Positions 1-13,000 are shown, counted from the stretch's first letter. The stretch is 64,000 bases of DNA from Oenanthe sinensis (GCA_028671895.1 CM053800.1:10561886-10625885), one strand, 5' to 3'. The notes: a model not told the origin generated them from the letters alone. A program made the numbers and translations.

Positions 1-70
1 AATTAAAATAATATTCATTTGCTATGTCTTTCTCGTTAAAAATACATTATGATTATTGTAGCTTACTAGT

Positions 71-264
71 ACTGTGTTTGGCTTAGCTTATAAGTAATAA
101 ATTACTTTTTTTTAAAGTATTTTCATATTTTTTTTGAAAATTAATATTTATTTTTGAAATTTAAGACCAAATCTTATTTCCAAATTTGAAAATAAATTAC
201 TTATTTTCAGAAAAAGTACATATATACCAACTTTTTCAGCTTATAAGCTGAGCCAAACGGGGCC
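71..264. mobile_element. Small non-autonomous DNA transposon (hAT-like MITE)
   Basis: The ends form an inverted repeat. The left end (from 73) reads TGTTTGGCTTAGCTTATAAG, and the complement of the right end (near 262 back to 238) reads CGTTTGGCTCAGCTTATAAG. The interior of about 150 bp is AT-rich and encodes nothing. Termini of the form GGCCCCGTTTGG followed by CTTATAAGCT are typical of plant hAT-type MITEs; that family assignment is from general knowledge. Flanks (ACTAGTAC on the left, TAGCTAGC on the right) only loosely resemble each other, so an intact 8-bp target duplication is not shown and the exact ends are uncertain by a few bases. Confidence 0.6.
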
Positions 265-808
265 TAGCTAGCTTCTTTTATTATAAATTATATTTCAATT
301 TTGTAATCATTCTTTATTTACTTTAAATATCATTAGTTAATATAATTGTTTATTTTATACTATAATATCAATAATCACAAATATAAAATCAATATAATCA
401 AATAGTAATGTAAAATAAAATTTAATATAAAAAAAGAAGAATAAAAAATGGTCCTAAAATATTCATTTTAAAATTATGGTTTTAAAAATATTTAACTATT
501 AATTTAACAAATTAAAAGTATTGCATAACTTATTATTTTAATTAATTTTATTCATATTGCATATTAAAAGTAACAAATTTTACCGATATATTGCACTAAA
601 TAAAAAAATTTATTACAAAAAGTTTTCAAAATTTTCTTTTCAAGGCCTCATTTTTAATATATGAATGGCGCTTCACGCAAGTATGAGCAGGCCGGTTATA
701 AATGTGTTTTAATTAGGAGATTATTGTGACATTTTTCTAATTAGGAAATTATTTTTAATATTTAAATATTAAATTTAATAATAAGTATCGTGAGTTTTAA
801 TAATACGG

Positions 809-817
809 TATAAATTA
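809..817 (+). promoter_or_regulatory. TATA-like box upstream of the acidic protein gene
   Basis: TATAAATTA lies about 63 bp before the ATG at 880, a plausible distance for a short plant 5' leader. The surrounding 265-808 is AT-rich with no other recognisable element. The call rests on sequence and spacing only. Confidence 0.4.
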
Positions 818-879
818 AGCAAAAACATAGTTTTGATAGATAATTTAAAGAAAGAAGAAACTCGAAAAAGAAGGGAGAG

Positions 880-1452
880 ATGAGCAGTGGCAGGGGTGGA
901 ACCAAGAAAAAGCGCTACAGCAATACAAGACAAGATGATGAAAATGAAGAGGAGCAAGTAGAGAAGCTTTTGAGAGCAACACAAGATGATATATTACTCA
1001 AGCTTAGCGTTGATTCTCACATGTCCCGCGCCTCTTCTTCTCATGCTATTCATCCAGATCTTGACCGTCGATTCCAAGCTCTCCGATCATCATCATCATC
1101 ATCATCCAATTCAAAACCACCTTCATCAACTGTCACTGCCAATGCCCCTGCTGTTGTTGTTGATGATGATGATTTGTTTGCGAGATTTGCTGCTTTGAAG
1201 TCCACGCTTCCTTCCTATTCCAACAATGATCAACCTGTGCAAGTTAATGATCATGGTGGTGATGAGGTTGATGAGGTCATTAGGTGGGCTATTGACGCTG
1301 CTGCTCTCGATCCGTCCCCGCCCTCTGATGACGACGATGATGTTAGTACCGATGATCAAACTGATGATGATGAGGAGGAGGACGATGATGATCCAAAGCG
1401 AAAGGAGAAGGAGAAGAAGAAGAAGAAGACGACAAATGGGAAACAAATATGA
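880..1452 (+). CDS. Acidic protein with two MIM1-like motifs (unnamed plant family)
   Basis: Single-exon frame of 190 residues starting at the first ATG after an A/G-rich leader. It opens with a basic stretch (GGTKKKRY), then an acidic helix-like segment (EEEQVEKLLRATQDD). Two related motifs follow: LDRRFQALRS near residue 60 and DDDLFARFAALKS near residue 97. Both match LxxRFxxL(R/K), close to the MIM1 motif (D/E xxLxxRLxxL K/R) that binds MIT domains of ESCRT-associated proteins such as VPS4. A third block, VDEVIRWAIDAAALDPSPP, precedes an Asp/Glu-rich tail ending in a Lys-rich cluster. The low-complexity codon runs (TCA, GAT, GAA) look real rather than shadow coding because the motifs between them are coherent. 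No membrane segment or catalytic domain is visible. A role as an MIT-binding adaptor is inference; a nuclear acidic protein is the alternative. It converges on the EF-hand gene. Confidence 0.75.
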   Translation: MSSGRGGTKKKRYSNTRQDDENEEEQVEKLLRATQDDILLKLSVDSHMSRASSSHAIHPDLDRRFQALRSSSSSSSNSKPPSSTVTANAPAVVVDDDDLFARFAALKSTLPSYSNNDQPVQVNDHGGDEVDEVIRWAIDAAALDPSPPSDDDDDVSTDDQTDDDEEEDDDDPKRKEKEKKKKKTTNGKQI

Positions 1453-2118
1453 GGTGTAAGATTGATTTTGTTACCATTTACTGGACTATCAACTGAAATA
1501 TTTGTTGCAAATTTATACAACTTTTCTCAAAAATATAATTTGAGGGTTTCTTTTACTTTTGTTGCTTGCCTGCCTTCGATTTTAACGTCTTCAGCATGGA
1601 TTCAGTAAATAGAAGCAGAAACAAAACACATAACCGCAAAAGAATGTCATTCCTAAAGTAACTCGGAGACAAGTGGATTTCTTAACCGACTACACATGGT
1701 ATCAGAGGGAAAAAAAATTCCAGAGAGAATGATATACAGATGTTTTGTGTGCAGATTGAAAAAAAAAATAAAAAGTATCCCCTGATCGACAACTAATACA
1801 AATGGCTAGATAGTAATATAATCTAAAAGGGAAATGGCGTGAAATGAGCTGCATGATCAAGATCAGCTTACTAGCTTTAGCTAGATGCTTAAATTCAACA
1901 GTTGTAGAAGTATAAATCTCTTGCCATCATTCTTCTGAGATTCACCAAGGCCCCTTTACGTGTTACAACCTTCTTGTATGTTACAATTTGAATGTTTTCC
2001 AGATCCTGCAAACCTGGCACCAAAATTTTACCTTCAATAAAAACATATGGATCACATGCCCTGAAAAGAAATAGATGACATAGCACGTGCAGGTTGTTAT
2101 TTGCCTAATATTTTGGAG
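1453..2118. other. Convergent 3' flanks between two host genes
   Basis: Non-coding stretch between the stop of the acidic protein gene and the stop of the EF-hand gene on the other strand. It must hold both 3' UTRs and polyadenylation signals. A short open frame on the minus strand (1895-2086) lies just past the EF-hand stop; I read it as 3' UTR because no splice sites tie it to the gene. No repeat or RNA gene was recognised. Confidence 0.6.
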
Positions 2119-5100
2119 CTAACGGAACTCATCATGGTACTCATATTCATCTTCTTCATCTTCGCTGAATATTGCACTATAGAATACATATGGGTTATCA
2201 ATCATCTCCATTAAAGTTAGACGTCCATCCTTATCAGCATCAGCCTGCAGAGATTGAAATGAGATCCTGAAAGTAAAAATGACATTCTAAATATATGCTA
2301 ATCCCTAACCATTCTTGTTAATTCTGATTATTGACTCCTAATAAAATAGTAATTTACACTTTACAGCAATGTTGATTTCTAGGTTTATGCTTCTTTCAAC
2401 TAAGCAGACTATTTGTATTAGAAATAGGTTTTGGAACAGTCTGGAACATAAGATGGTACGCGAATGTAGTTACCAGTGTTGATTAGTTATGTACATACCC
2501 AACTCAAACTAGAATAGCAAATACAAATGAAGAGCTAGAACCATAAGAACACAAACATATCCCGGAAAAAAGAAATATACAGGCAATTCTAACTCTGATA
2601 ACTGTGCCTACAGAATTAGAGTCAACTATTTCAAAGCAATATGACAAATATCTAAAAACTAAAAATATACTCATCGCCAGGTGACAGGACAGTTAACCAG
2701 ACCAAATTCTGCATAGCTTAGATTGCTCTATTTATCTGATTACAAAATAAAAATAAGATATACAGATACTAAATGCATAAGCTTCTACTAACAAAAACAA
2801 TTCTTTGTATGCTTTTGTGACCTGCTAAAGTAATCCTAATTTATGCATAGTGTGCCTAAAGATGGAAGGAAACATCAAAATGTTGACCATACTAATCAAT
2901 AAAGGTATAGTATGGATTTCTTGATACTTATAGTATCTGAGTGCTCTAGTTTTTCTAAACCTGACACTGGGCAGCCAGCCTTTCACAAAAAGAAAAAAGA
3001 AAACTCATTTCTAGTACAAATTTAACCACAATGCCACAGATGAAGTTTTACTTGGCAAGTAGCAAAACCTTAATTGGTAGCAATAATTGTAAGCAATTAA
3101 TATTGCAATAATAATATTTTGGTGGTTGCTTAAACACATATAAACTCGCCATGAGCCATGGAGAGAAGAAGTAATGTTAAGCATATTGTTGACCAAAAAA
3201 CTCTTGTCTATACAATCATAGTGCTTTGCTCCTAGTCATATATAACATAAATGTGCAAATTCTATGGCAAAGCCCATATACAATGACAAAGTCAATTCAA
3301 TTAAGTTTTGAGCAAATTCTAGTCTAATCTTAATAAAGTTTTAAGCAGTGTCAACTCAATTAAGTACCTGTTGAATGACAAAGTCTGCCTGTTGTTTAGC
3401 ATAATAATGCTCCGATGGATGAAGTTTTCCAATTATAGTTAGCAGTTCTGTACCTGACAAATATCTGTAAAATCGAAGTTAACTAACATATAAGATTGAA
3501 TAAATCCAAAAGCAAAAGGTCAGTTAACGTTAGAAGACTTGCAAATTTAAAAGATAGGAAATCTAGTTAAGCACCCATCATCGTCTTTGTCAAGCTCTGC
3601 AAATAACTTTTTTGCAGGAGCGTCCTTAGAGTAATCAAATGCGTGTGACAAATTATGACCCTCCTCTTCATAGTTTCGTACCAGATCAAAAAGCCCATGA
3701 AAAAATTCTTTGAAATTAAGCTTCCCATCTTTGTCAGTATCTCTTTCCCTGAGGGAAGATAAGATCAAGACATATATTAATCCTAAAGTAGCCAAATAAA
3801 TTTATGTCTCCTATATTGCTTGTGAGGAACATGTACAAGGAAATATATTGTAATAATCATTAAAATGCATGAATCGCATAGTTATCATAGTAACACCTGA
3901 CAGTTATTAAAAAATTTGATCCTTTCTATCACTGTTGGCTAGATTACAAGGCGTAGATAAAAAATTGTCCATGTAAGCTTTACAGGCTGGGTTTTGTCAC
4001 AAAAAAGAAAAGAAAAAAAAACAATATCAGATAATTTTATCTTAAGATGAAATAAGCAACTGCAGGTAAATATATGAATACTGGTACAAGTGTACAGATA
4101 CATATCCTGCATATTCCGTACAAGTGTACTTACAAATAAATGCAACCAAGGGTAAACATGTTAAAAGATTTTTGCATCTCTTTCAGTCAACTCCTTCAGT
4201 CCAAAGTTCGAAACACCTATCACGCATATTTTTTAAACTTTTTTGCAGGTATTAGAGCACAAACAAAGTTTTGTAGTGTGGTATAAATAGTTATTGTGTT
4301 TGACACAAAATAGTCTCTAGCTGCATGAATTTCGCATAAAGCAAACAAGATGAATATTCTTATAATTTACGAAAATGCATCAATAGTTTTTATTTCCAGT
4401 GGGTGAGAGCTACACACTCCTCACCAAACCAAACAAACCATTCAATATCATTATAAAACACAATAAAAAACAATATCTCAATTGGAAATTTGATGCGAGC
4501 TAACAAAAACTTTCAGTAACTATGTTATGTATTTATAAGAACAGAAACAACAAAACATTGCAATAGTGGTACCTTACTTCTTCATTGCACAACCATTTAA
4601 GTAGCATGGGACTACCACTGTCAGCTGGATGCAAAAAGCTAGAAAATAACCAAAAAAGATAATTCACTATAGAAAGACGTGGCTAAATAAAAAGCAATAA
4701 CAATAACGAGGGTGTATCATATACTGGTGAACTTTTACTTGATTATACTCACTTGTTGAATTCTGTCAAATTTAGAACACCATCTCCATCTGCATCGGAT
4801 GCATTGAAATGCTCCTCTTTCCACCAACCCATATTATATCCATATGAATCGTTATCTGGTGTAGGAAACAGCACAATTAAGTTATTACAATATCCTAACA
4901 TGATATTACGTTAAATGCTTAACTTTTAAGTGGAAAAGGGAATCCTAGGACCATGTAACAAACTAAGCTCATTTAAATTTAATCCACACCAAGTCCTCAT
5001 CATTTACCTAATGGATACGATTGAAGTGGAAGCCATAAATTAAGCATTGTATAAAAATACACAGTTCCAAAGTATTTAACTGACGTGTATTCTAAAGAAA

Positions 5101-7621
5101 CATGTGTTTTCAGAATAGGAGTGCACCGCAGATCCATAATTACAGTTACCTTCCCTTGCGATCCATGGTAAAAGAAAGGGGTGGCTAATTACTATAATAG
5201 AGGAGAAAATGAATACGGCTACCTACTACAACCACATGCTTGCAGAAAGATACATCTCCAGTGACCAAAAGTGGCTAGTATATATTAAAAGTTCAAGAGT
5301 ATTATGGGCCAGAAAAGGAAAATGTAATATCCAAACAATTATGCAAGAGAGTAGAGAGTGGTGTGCGAAATTTGGATGTGAAGTTTAACTATAGGAAATT
5401 CCATTAAAACAAATTCTTAAAATTTGTCTAGTATTCAGAAGATGTCATGCGCCGCCAAGACTTTTCACATGAAGATAATCATTATCAATGAGTAAGTGGA
5501 TGCTTTGAACTAAAGCACTTTGTCGTAAATTTTGAGTTAAGTTTAATTTTATACTATTCTACAGCTCACTTCCAATCAATTCGGTAACATATAACCTATA
5601 AGTAGGTAATCCTGTATAGTTTCATTCTATCTGAGCCATTGATATATGAATGTGAGTATGTGTAGCATAATTGCACTTGGTTACTGATGAGGAATGATAA
5701 TATAAAGTTATATATATTATATTGTGATCAGATTCAGTTAGTATGTGTACTAATTGATTAGTACTTGACTTATAATTGATACACATCAGTGTGTATCATA
5801 TTTAAAAGCATTTGACTTCTGTACTATGTAGTTGGTTGATGAATACTGTTGGTAGCTAGTAGTTAGTAGCTGGATAGTACTTAAAATAGTAATTTTGGCC
5901 AGCTACATTATCCCTAAATAAATGATACTGGACTCCTTGTAAAAGGTAGGCTTGATAATATATACAACTGAGATTATGTATCTTATTGAGCTTCTTCCTT
6001 CTGCGGTTGGAAATCTAGGTAGAGATTGTTCCGCGGTTCAATCTCCCAATATCGTTACTTGGGATAGTGGATTTTCTGCGGTTAATAATATTTTTGTTGT
6101 TTTTATTCCATACTTACTTCTTTATCAGATCTTTCCTACATAAGTTACTCTTTCTATCTCTCCTCTTGTCTATCAGTATCTAATGTTCCACTTCATTATG
6201 AATCACTGAATTGTCTCCTTCCATTTTCTGATCCAAGTCTATTTTTCCGTTTAATTATATCTGTTGATCTTGATTGGACCCATTTTGAGCCGGACATAGA
6301 TGAAGATATTTTTATGCAACTACAGATACACACACAGACTAATTGCTATGACTTCCTAGCAAGAATTCACAGGCAACTCTGCACTAATATAGTACAGGAT
6401 TCCAGGGCTCCAAGTCAGAACAATATATTAACAAAGTAAGGTTTCTAGATAGTCTGATATTAGATGCATAATTTTCCTTGTTGAAAATGAGAAAGTCATT
6501 TTACCTAGTTTTTTGCATGCTCACTGTTGGGGAATACATAAAAAGCAAACTTCTGGAGTTTCAGAGATTAGCAATCAATAAGTACAAAAATTAGCTTCCA
6601 TTCAGATTATATTCAAGTTCGCTTGACAAATGAGGGCCTCATGACAGTATAAGGAATCTATAGGTTAAAACTTCCATCATTGGTAATGGCTCTAAAATTA
6701 GCTTTTTCCTGGTATTTTGCAGATAATTATTCATCTTTTCCATCTTGCATACTTGTAAGCAGCAAAGATGATGAATGAAATCACAAGGGCAAAAAAACAA
6801 GACGTATATCAAAACATGTTAAAAAATCAAGGCCAATCACAAGTTAGTACTAATGGCCTAGACTTTACAACTAAATGGAAGCTGGTGTCATGCTTCTACA
6901 TTAATATCCTCCTAACCTCCTGTTCTCCCACATTTCTATATGATCCCGAATCTAAGTATAATCTAATCCTAATACGCAAGATCTTCAAGCTAAGCAAAAT
7001 TACTTCTTTTAACTATCACCCACATTTTACCAATCAAAAAAACATTATATCGAAACACAACTAAGAAAACACACAATTACCTGAATTCCTGGTCCAACTA
7101 GGAGGAACATACTCTGCATACGACACAAAGCCATCCCGATTCTTATCATGAATCTCCATATCCCTCCTACTCCTATGCAAAGTCTCCCTCTGAGCCTGCT
7201 TCACATTCCACTCAGTAAACTCACTTTCACTCAAAAATCCATCTTGTGGACTGACATCGATTTTCGGAAACAACAAAACAATCCTATTAGTAACATTAAA
7301 CTTGTCCTCATCATTCAAATAGTCCTCAGCATCCATAAAATCCTCCCACTCGGGTTGCGATTCTTCGCCAGGGGCAGCATCATCCAACTTAAACTGTGAC
7401 TTCTCCCAGACCCTATCTTCCCTCTTCAATTCAATATCAGCTACAATGGGATCAAAGGGTATTGGGGTGGGCTTAGAATGGTCGGAGAAAGTGAAGTTTG
7501 ATCGGAGTTTGAGCCGGCGGTGACGGTGGTTAGAGGGTTTAGTGGTGGTGGGGTGGTGGGAAATCAAGAAAAGGAGGAGAATGGCTATTGTAATGTATAT
7601 GATTACAGAAACTTGGCCCAT
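2119..7621 (-). CDS. Membrane-anchored six-EF-hand protein (reticulocalbin/calumenin-like)
   Basis: Six exons on the minus strand, all with GT-AG borders and consistent phase: 7081-7621, 4753-4855, 4573-4638, 3575-3748, 3368-3464 and 2119-2244. Together they encode 368 residues. An N-terminal hydrophobic segment (residues 5-21) looks like a signal anchor and is followed by a His/Arg-rich basic stretch. Six EF-hand loops follow in order near residues 122-133 (DVSPQDGFLSES, the weakest), 159-170 (DKNRDGFVSYAE), 201-212 (DADGDGVLNLTE), 240-251 (DTDKDGKLNFKE), 290-301 and 329-340 (DADKDGRLTLME). This layout matches plant secretory-pathway EF-hand proteins of the CREC type, which bind calcium in the endoplasmic reticulum or Golgi lumen. 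The C-terminus is acidic and ends HDEFR, resembling an HDEL retrieval signal but with an extra Arg. Exons 2-6 are short; intron 1 is 2.2 kb. The function is family inference; the structure is read directly. Confidence 0.88.
5690..6140. repeat. Possible solo-LTR-like or other repeat remnant in intron 1
   Basis: Inside intron 1 (4856-7080) this block differs from its surroundings. It has the imperfect palindrome TGATACACATCAGTGTGTATCA near 5779, a promoter-like stretch, and then a less AT-rich segment containing two copies of TCTGCGGTT and a TTCCGCGGTT box (5990-6090). That composition resembles the 3' part of a copia LTR. I could not find clear TG...CA ends or a target duplication, and no homologous copy lies elsewhere in the window. 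The remainder of the intron shows nothing recognisable. Confidence 0.25.
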
Positions 7622-8861
7622 TTTGTGCAGCTATACATACATAGATAGATACATATACAAGGTGGGGTTGAAGGGATATGTGAAAGATCTGTGAATGAGA
7701 AATGAAGAAGAAAGATCGTTGAGGATCTGTTAAAGACTTTGATGTGAAAAGCAGTAATGATGCAATTTAATAACACAGTTTTGAGATGTGATCAAATGAA
7801 TATGATATACAAAATAATAGTGTATGTAGTATAAAATTTAGTCTAGTTGGAATAGGAATGCTAGGAGCTAGGAGCTAGGAGGCGTGCAGCCGTGCAGGGT
7901 CCAATCTCAACACCAAACAACCATTAACGTAGAAAATTAACGGGCCTGTTCATTTATTTATTTTTCAACCCGCACAGTCCATTGGAGATTTGTTCCCGTT
8001 GAATATGTATTTTGCTTTAAATTTATCAGGAAAAAAATGTACATAAGGATATAATTGTCTTTAAATTTATAAAATTATTATTAATTCCTCTGTCTCATTC
8101 AATTTCTTACAATTTCTTTTTTTAGATGTTTCACTCAATTTTTTACATTTTAAAATTTTTTAAAAATAATAAATTTTTATATTATAAAATTTATTTTCAC
8201 CCATTACTTTTCTCCACCCTTTCAAATCTATCAATTAAATATCAATTAACCCCACCACTTTACTCACTTTTCTTTTTCTTTCATTCATTTTTTCTTCTTT
8301 TTCATACTATTTTATACAATTTTTTTAACCTCCGTGCTTAACCCAAATGTAAATAATTGGTGAATGCGTTCACCCAATAAACGATTATTGTAATTATTTA
8401 TTTATTATAATTTTTCGAGTATAGGTTTTTATGGGAAATTTTATGAATGCAGGTTTACATGATTTGTTTGCGCTTTTTATAACAATTAAAAAAAAATCTA
8501 TCCGCGGAAATTCATGATAGACAAATACTGTAGTTAACAACATTTATTTATCGGAACTAACTTTTTTAGATGTATGGCTTGAACGCCTCGAAGATGAGTT
8601 TAGAAATACGGTTCTCATAAAACTAATAATACTGGTATGTTATATAATTCAGGACGAGCATTTTAATATGTAAAAAAAATTCGTACAAGTATTATTTTGA
8701 AAATATTGTAATGTGAAAGAAAAGTTATTTCATAACTTATGTTATTTTTAACTTATTAAGATCCAAAAATTTATAATTTCAATACTCGTCTATCAATCTC
8801 TCAATCAAATATTTGAATTGTATTTATTATATCATGAAAGGCATATATTTAAAAACCTATT
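7622..8861. other. Upstream region of the EF-hand gene
   Basis: AT-rich non-coding DNA between the EF-hand start codon and the E1 retrotransposon. It must contain the EF-hand promoter, read leftward. A short direct repeat (CTAGGAGCTAGGAGCTAGGAGG, 7860-7881) and the MITE remnant at 8087-8375 are the only structures I could pick out. Confidence 0.5.
8087..8375. mobile_element. Degenerate Stowaway-like MITE
   Basis: The left end reads CCTCTGTCTCATTCAATTTC, close to the Stowaway terminal CTCCCTCCGTCCCATTCAA type. The right end (AACCCAAATGTAAATAATTGGTGAATGCG, reverse-complemented) aligns with it over about 20 bp, with mismatches. The interior is a T-rich strand ending in TTTAACCTCCGTGC, a block often found near the ends of such elements. 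The distal right terminus has decayed, so the boundary is approximate and no TA duplication is claimed. Confidence 0.4.
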
Positions 8862-9720
8862 TGTTTAGCGAGATGACAACTCAACTCAAATATAGATAAT
8901 TTGTAAGTAAATATATTATCTGTCACAGGAATCTTCAGCATATATTATTTGACAAGAAAATGAAGATAAAAGTCAATCTACAGACTTGAAGCAATACTAC
9001 ATTGAAAGAAGCCCAATTTAATTGATCATGCCTCAGTGGAGTATTTAAGTTTGAAGAAGCTATAGTGTCAGAAGATTTCAATATTGTGTGACAACAAATA
9101 TAGTCAAGTCAGAAGGAGCAGAAGTGAACCATTATAAAAGTCAAGTGAAGAATATTATTTATTGTGAATCACTCGTGAACCAGACAGTACACGGAGTGTT
9201 GGCAAAATACAGAGAAGATTCTTTATTACAGAAGAAATGGTCAGCTACAGACATTGGTGTGAAGACAGAAGATTTAAAATTATATTATCAACAGTTGTGG
9301 AGTCAAGACTTTAAATTTAATTCTCTATTAATTGATTAAATTATTTAGTTAATTTAACTGGTAAATTAATTCAATAAGAATTAATTTATTTCTTGAATTG
9401 ATTAAGAAATTAATTAATTTAGAATTATTTTAGAATGAAGAAGACTTTAATTTAATTTTATTATCAAAAAGATAATTTATTATGTATCCTATTTATTTAG
9501 ATTAATTCAAAAAGAATTAATTTAAAGTATAAGATATATAATAAAACAAATAGAATTTAATTAAAATGAAATCAAAAAGAAAAAGACAGAAGATTCAAAT
9601 CAAATGAATTAAAAGATATACACAGGTCACTTGTCAATCAGGTCGGCAGATCATTTCTCGGGAAGACTTTTGAAAAAGTCTCCTGAAGACTTTTCAAAAG
9701 TCTCCCCGGTTTTATTAATA
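8862..9720 (+). repeat. E1 5' LTR, first part
   Basis: Left portion of the E1 LTR up to the MULE insertion. A block near 8990-9070 (GAAAGAAG, then GCCTCAGTG, then a GAAG-rich stretch) parallels the E2 LTR at the same distance from its start. The end (9658-9711) holds copies of the E1-specific motif, such as CGGGAAGACTTTT and AAGTCTCCCCGG. The last nine bases, TTATTAATA (9712-9720), are the MULE target site. A short open frame at 9088-9339 is not supported as a gene. Confidence 0.7.
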
Positions 9721-9833
9721 GAGTAAAATGCAAAACGTGTGGCTGAAGTTTGGCCTTTGTGCATTGTGTGTGGTCTTAGTTTCACTAATAGCAAGTTGTG
9801 TACCTGTAGTTAACAAGATGGTGCAAAATGTGT
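9721..9833 (+). repeat. MULE left terminal inverted repeat
   Basis: Begins GAGTAAAATG directly after the target duplication. It matches the complement of 15319-15431 with three visible substitutions in 113 bp. Weaker similarity continues inward to GTTAGTAA near 9867. Confidence 0.95.
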
Positions 9834-10017
9834 CCATCTGTTAAATCTATTTAACAGCCGTTAGTAAATATAGAGTAAAGGTAAGGGCTTTCTTGTCAAA
9901 TACTAGTTATGCAATAATACACCTTGCCTACAAAGCTTGTTTACCGCCATTTGTACAAAGCTTCCCTCCAAAGCTTGTTTATGTGTTAAATCGGGTTTGT
10001 TAACGCAAGTAGCTGCA

Positions 10018-13000
10018 ATGCCTTGGTGTGTAAGACCTTTAAATGATAAAGATGATGCTTCCTTCCATAACCAAGTTCCTGATTATAATAGTGAGTATAT
10101 TCTTCTTTATGTTTCTTGATTATGCCACTGATATGAGATGATATAGTATTGTGGATATTACTAGAGCTAGTTAGGTGTTTTATGGTATGAGTTCTTTGAG
10201 GTAGTACTAATATGCATGATATGTAGTATGATTTATGTGTTTTTGATTGTTAGGGTTTATGTGTTCTTGATTTTTTTGCTGACTTTATATGTTTTCTGCC
10301 ACCTTTTGAATATTATGCAGATGATATTGATAAATTTAGCATAAAATTTCACTTTGGGGGTCAATTTATGTCAAACCCCAAGATTTATGTTGGTGGTTCA
10401 GTTAGATATGTGGACATGTGTGATGTAGATGAGATGAGTTTCCTAGAAATAGGTAATATGTTAAAAGAATGTGGTGAAAATGGTTATGATTATGAGACAT
10501 ATTATAAGCTTCCAATTGCTGATTTTGAAACTGGTCTGTGCCCCTTATTTACTGATGGAAATGTGTTAGAAATGTGCAATGCTCTGCCATCTAATAGAGT
10601 CATGTATGTGTATGTTGTGAGTGGGCAAGCCACCCAAGAGTACCATCTTTCACAAGTATTGGATCAACTATATGATCTAGAGTTTTTAGATGACACTGTC
10701 AACCCTGATTTTGACAAAGAAGTACTTGAGCAACTGTTAGAAGTTGAGGGTCTTTACACATTTAATGAAGATATACCTCAAGGTGACAATAGTAATGCAG
10801 AAGAAGGTGATGATCAAAATGTTGTTGTAAGTTTTCATGGTGACAACTCCAATATGGATTCAACAGATGAAGATGTGACTGCCTTTAAGAATGGTGAATT
10901 TAAAGTTACAAATTATGGTCATTGTGACTTTGATGTTTCCACTCTTACTGGTTTTGTGTTGGTGAATATCAACAACAAGATGGGCCTGATTCTGATTTCA
11001 GTGACTATGCTGGGAGTGATGAAGAGAGAATGGCTGCAAACAGCACTGATGAAGAGGAGACAATGTACCCTGTATTTAATGAAGAAACAGACATGGGTGA
11101 CCCTCAATTTGAGTTGGGAATGTTGTTTTGCAGTGCTAATTCTTTTAGGGCAACTGTGAGAAAACACGCTCTTGTACAAAGGAGGCCTTTGAAACAAAAG
11201 AGAAATTTTGGAGCTAAAGTGCAGTTTGTATGCTTGGGAAGTGGTTGTTGTTGGAAAATATATGCATAAAAAATGCAAAACAGTCCCACATATCGGGTTA
11301 AGACTCTTATGCCTACTCACAGTTGTGCTTCAACCTTTGAACAAAAACAAATGAGTACTGCTTTTCTAGCAAAACACTATGATAATGACATTAGGATGAA
11401 TCCAACTTGGCCATTAGGTGCATTTCAGAAAAAGATAATCAATGATTGGCATTGTCAAGTTAACATATACATGGTTGGGAGGGCCAAGAGGATGGCTTTA
11501 CAAAAGATAAAAGGAAATCATGTTGAACAATATGGTCATTTATGGGATTATGTAAATGAGGTTAAAAAATCTATGCCTGATTCTACTATTGAGGTTGATT
11601 TAGAAGAGCAAGAAATTGGGTTGGATGGTAGAAGATTTAAGAGAATATATGTTTGTTTAGGACTTGTAAAGAAGGGGTTTAAAATAGGTTGCAGGCCTAT
11701 AATTGGCCTTGATGGTTGCCATCTAAAAGGGCCTTATGGAGGATAACTTCTATCTGCTGTTGGCTGTGATTCTAATGAGGGTATGTATCCTATAAGTTGG
11801 GCTATTGTGGAGGCAGAAAATACAGATAGCTGGACTTGGTTTATAAACCTCTTAGTTACAGTTGTTGGTGTTGTCAATTCTGGAGCTTGGACCTTTATTT
11901 CTGATAGGCAGAAGGTACTAATTCTGGAGCTTGGACCTTCATTTCTGAAAATTATTTATGAAGTTTGATTTGTACTAATTTGAGTTGTTAATTTATGGTT
12001 ATTCAACTACAGGGATTGATCAATGCATTAACTGATGTGGTGCCAAACTCAGAGCATAGATTTTGTGTTATGCACCTTTATAGAAACATGGTAAAAGATC
12101 ATAAAGGGATTGTTTTGAGAAAGCTTCTATGGCTTGCAGCAAGGGCTACAACAGACTATATGTTCAACAAACATATGGAGTTGTTAAAAAAGGTAATAAT
12201 TTGTTGACTAACATATCAATGCCATCTTTCTTAGCTGTGAAATAAGTGTACTAATGTATGTTATATGTTTGACATTACTTTGCTGTCGAAGAAGTGTTAT
12301 AACTGGTTGATGGCTAAACCAAAATCACAATGGACTAGAAGTGCCTTTAAGATATTTTGTTTATCTGATATGTTTGTGAACAACCACTGTGAGGTTTTCA
12401 ACAATAGTATTGGCCAGTATAGAGATCTTCCAATCATTGGACTACTCCAAGGTCTGCATAAGAGTGCCATGGTTAGAATTCAAACTAAAAGAGACAAAAT
12501 GTTAAGAAGTTACTCACTCAACCCAATATGTCCTGCAACAATGAAAAAAGTGAACAAGTAAGGGCCTTGATCACTCTACAATCCTTACTAATTTATTAGA
12601 TTTTCTGTGACATATAACTAATGTCTTTCAAATACTAGATCCATGTCTTTTATAGGAGGTTGTACTGTGCAATGGTCAGGAGACTCTACCTATTTGGTGA
12701 CTATGACAGATGGTGGCCATGAAATGGTGGTAGACATGGAAAATCATACTTGTGCATTTAGAAAATATCAATTGACAGGTCTTCCATGTTACCATGCATG
12801 TGCATGTATAAGGTGGAGGAACTTAGATGTTGCACAACACATTCACAAGACATATACTAAGGTCATGTTTCTGCAATGCTACACACACACAATTCAACCA
12901 ATCAATAGTGATCAATATTGGGAGAAAACTGGTGCAAATCCAATCATACCTCCAATAGTGAAGATAGCTCCTGGCAGACCAAAGAAAAAGAGGGACTCCA

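Noticed and set aside
1895..2086. Minus-strand open frame after the EF-hand stop
   Set aside because: Lies past the in-frame TAG that ends the sixth EF-hand exon; best read as 3' UTR.
5952..6143. 63-residue frame in intron 1
   Set aside because: Sits in the repeat-like intronic block and shows no recognisable domain.
7148..7399. Plus-strand frame opposite EF-hand exon 1
   Set aside because: Shadow of the real exon on the other strand.
10919..11320. Minus-strand frame in the MULE transposase
   Set aside because: Antisense shadow of the MuDR region.
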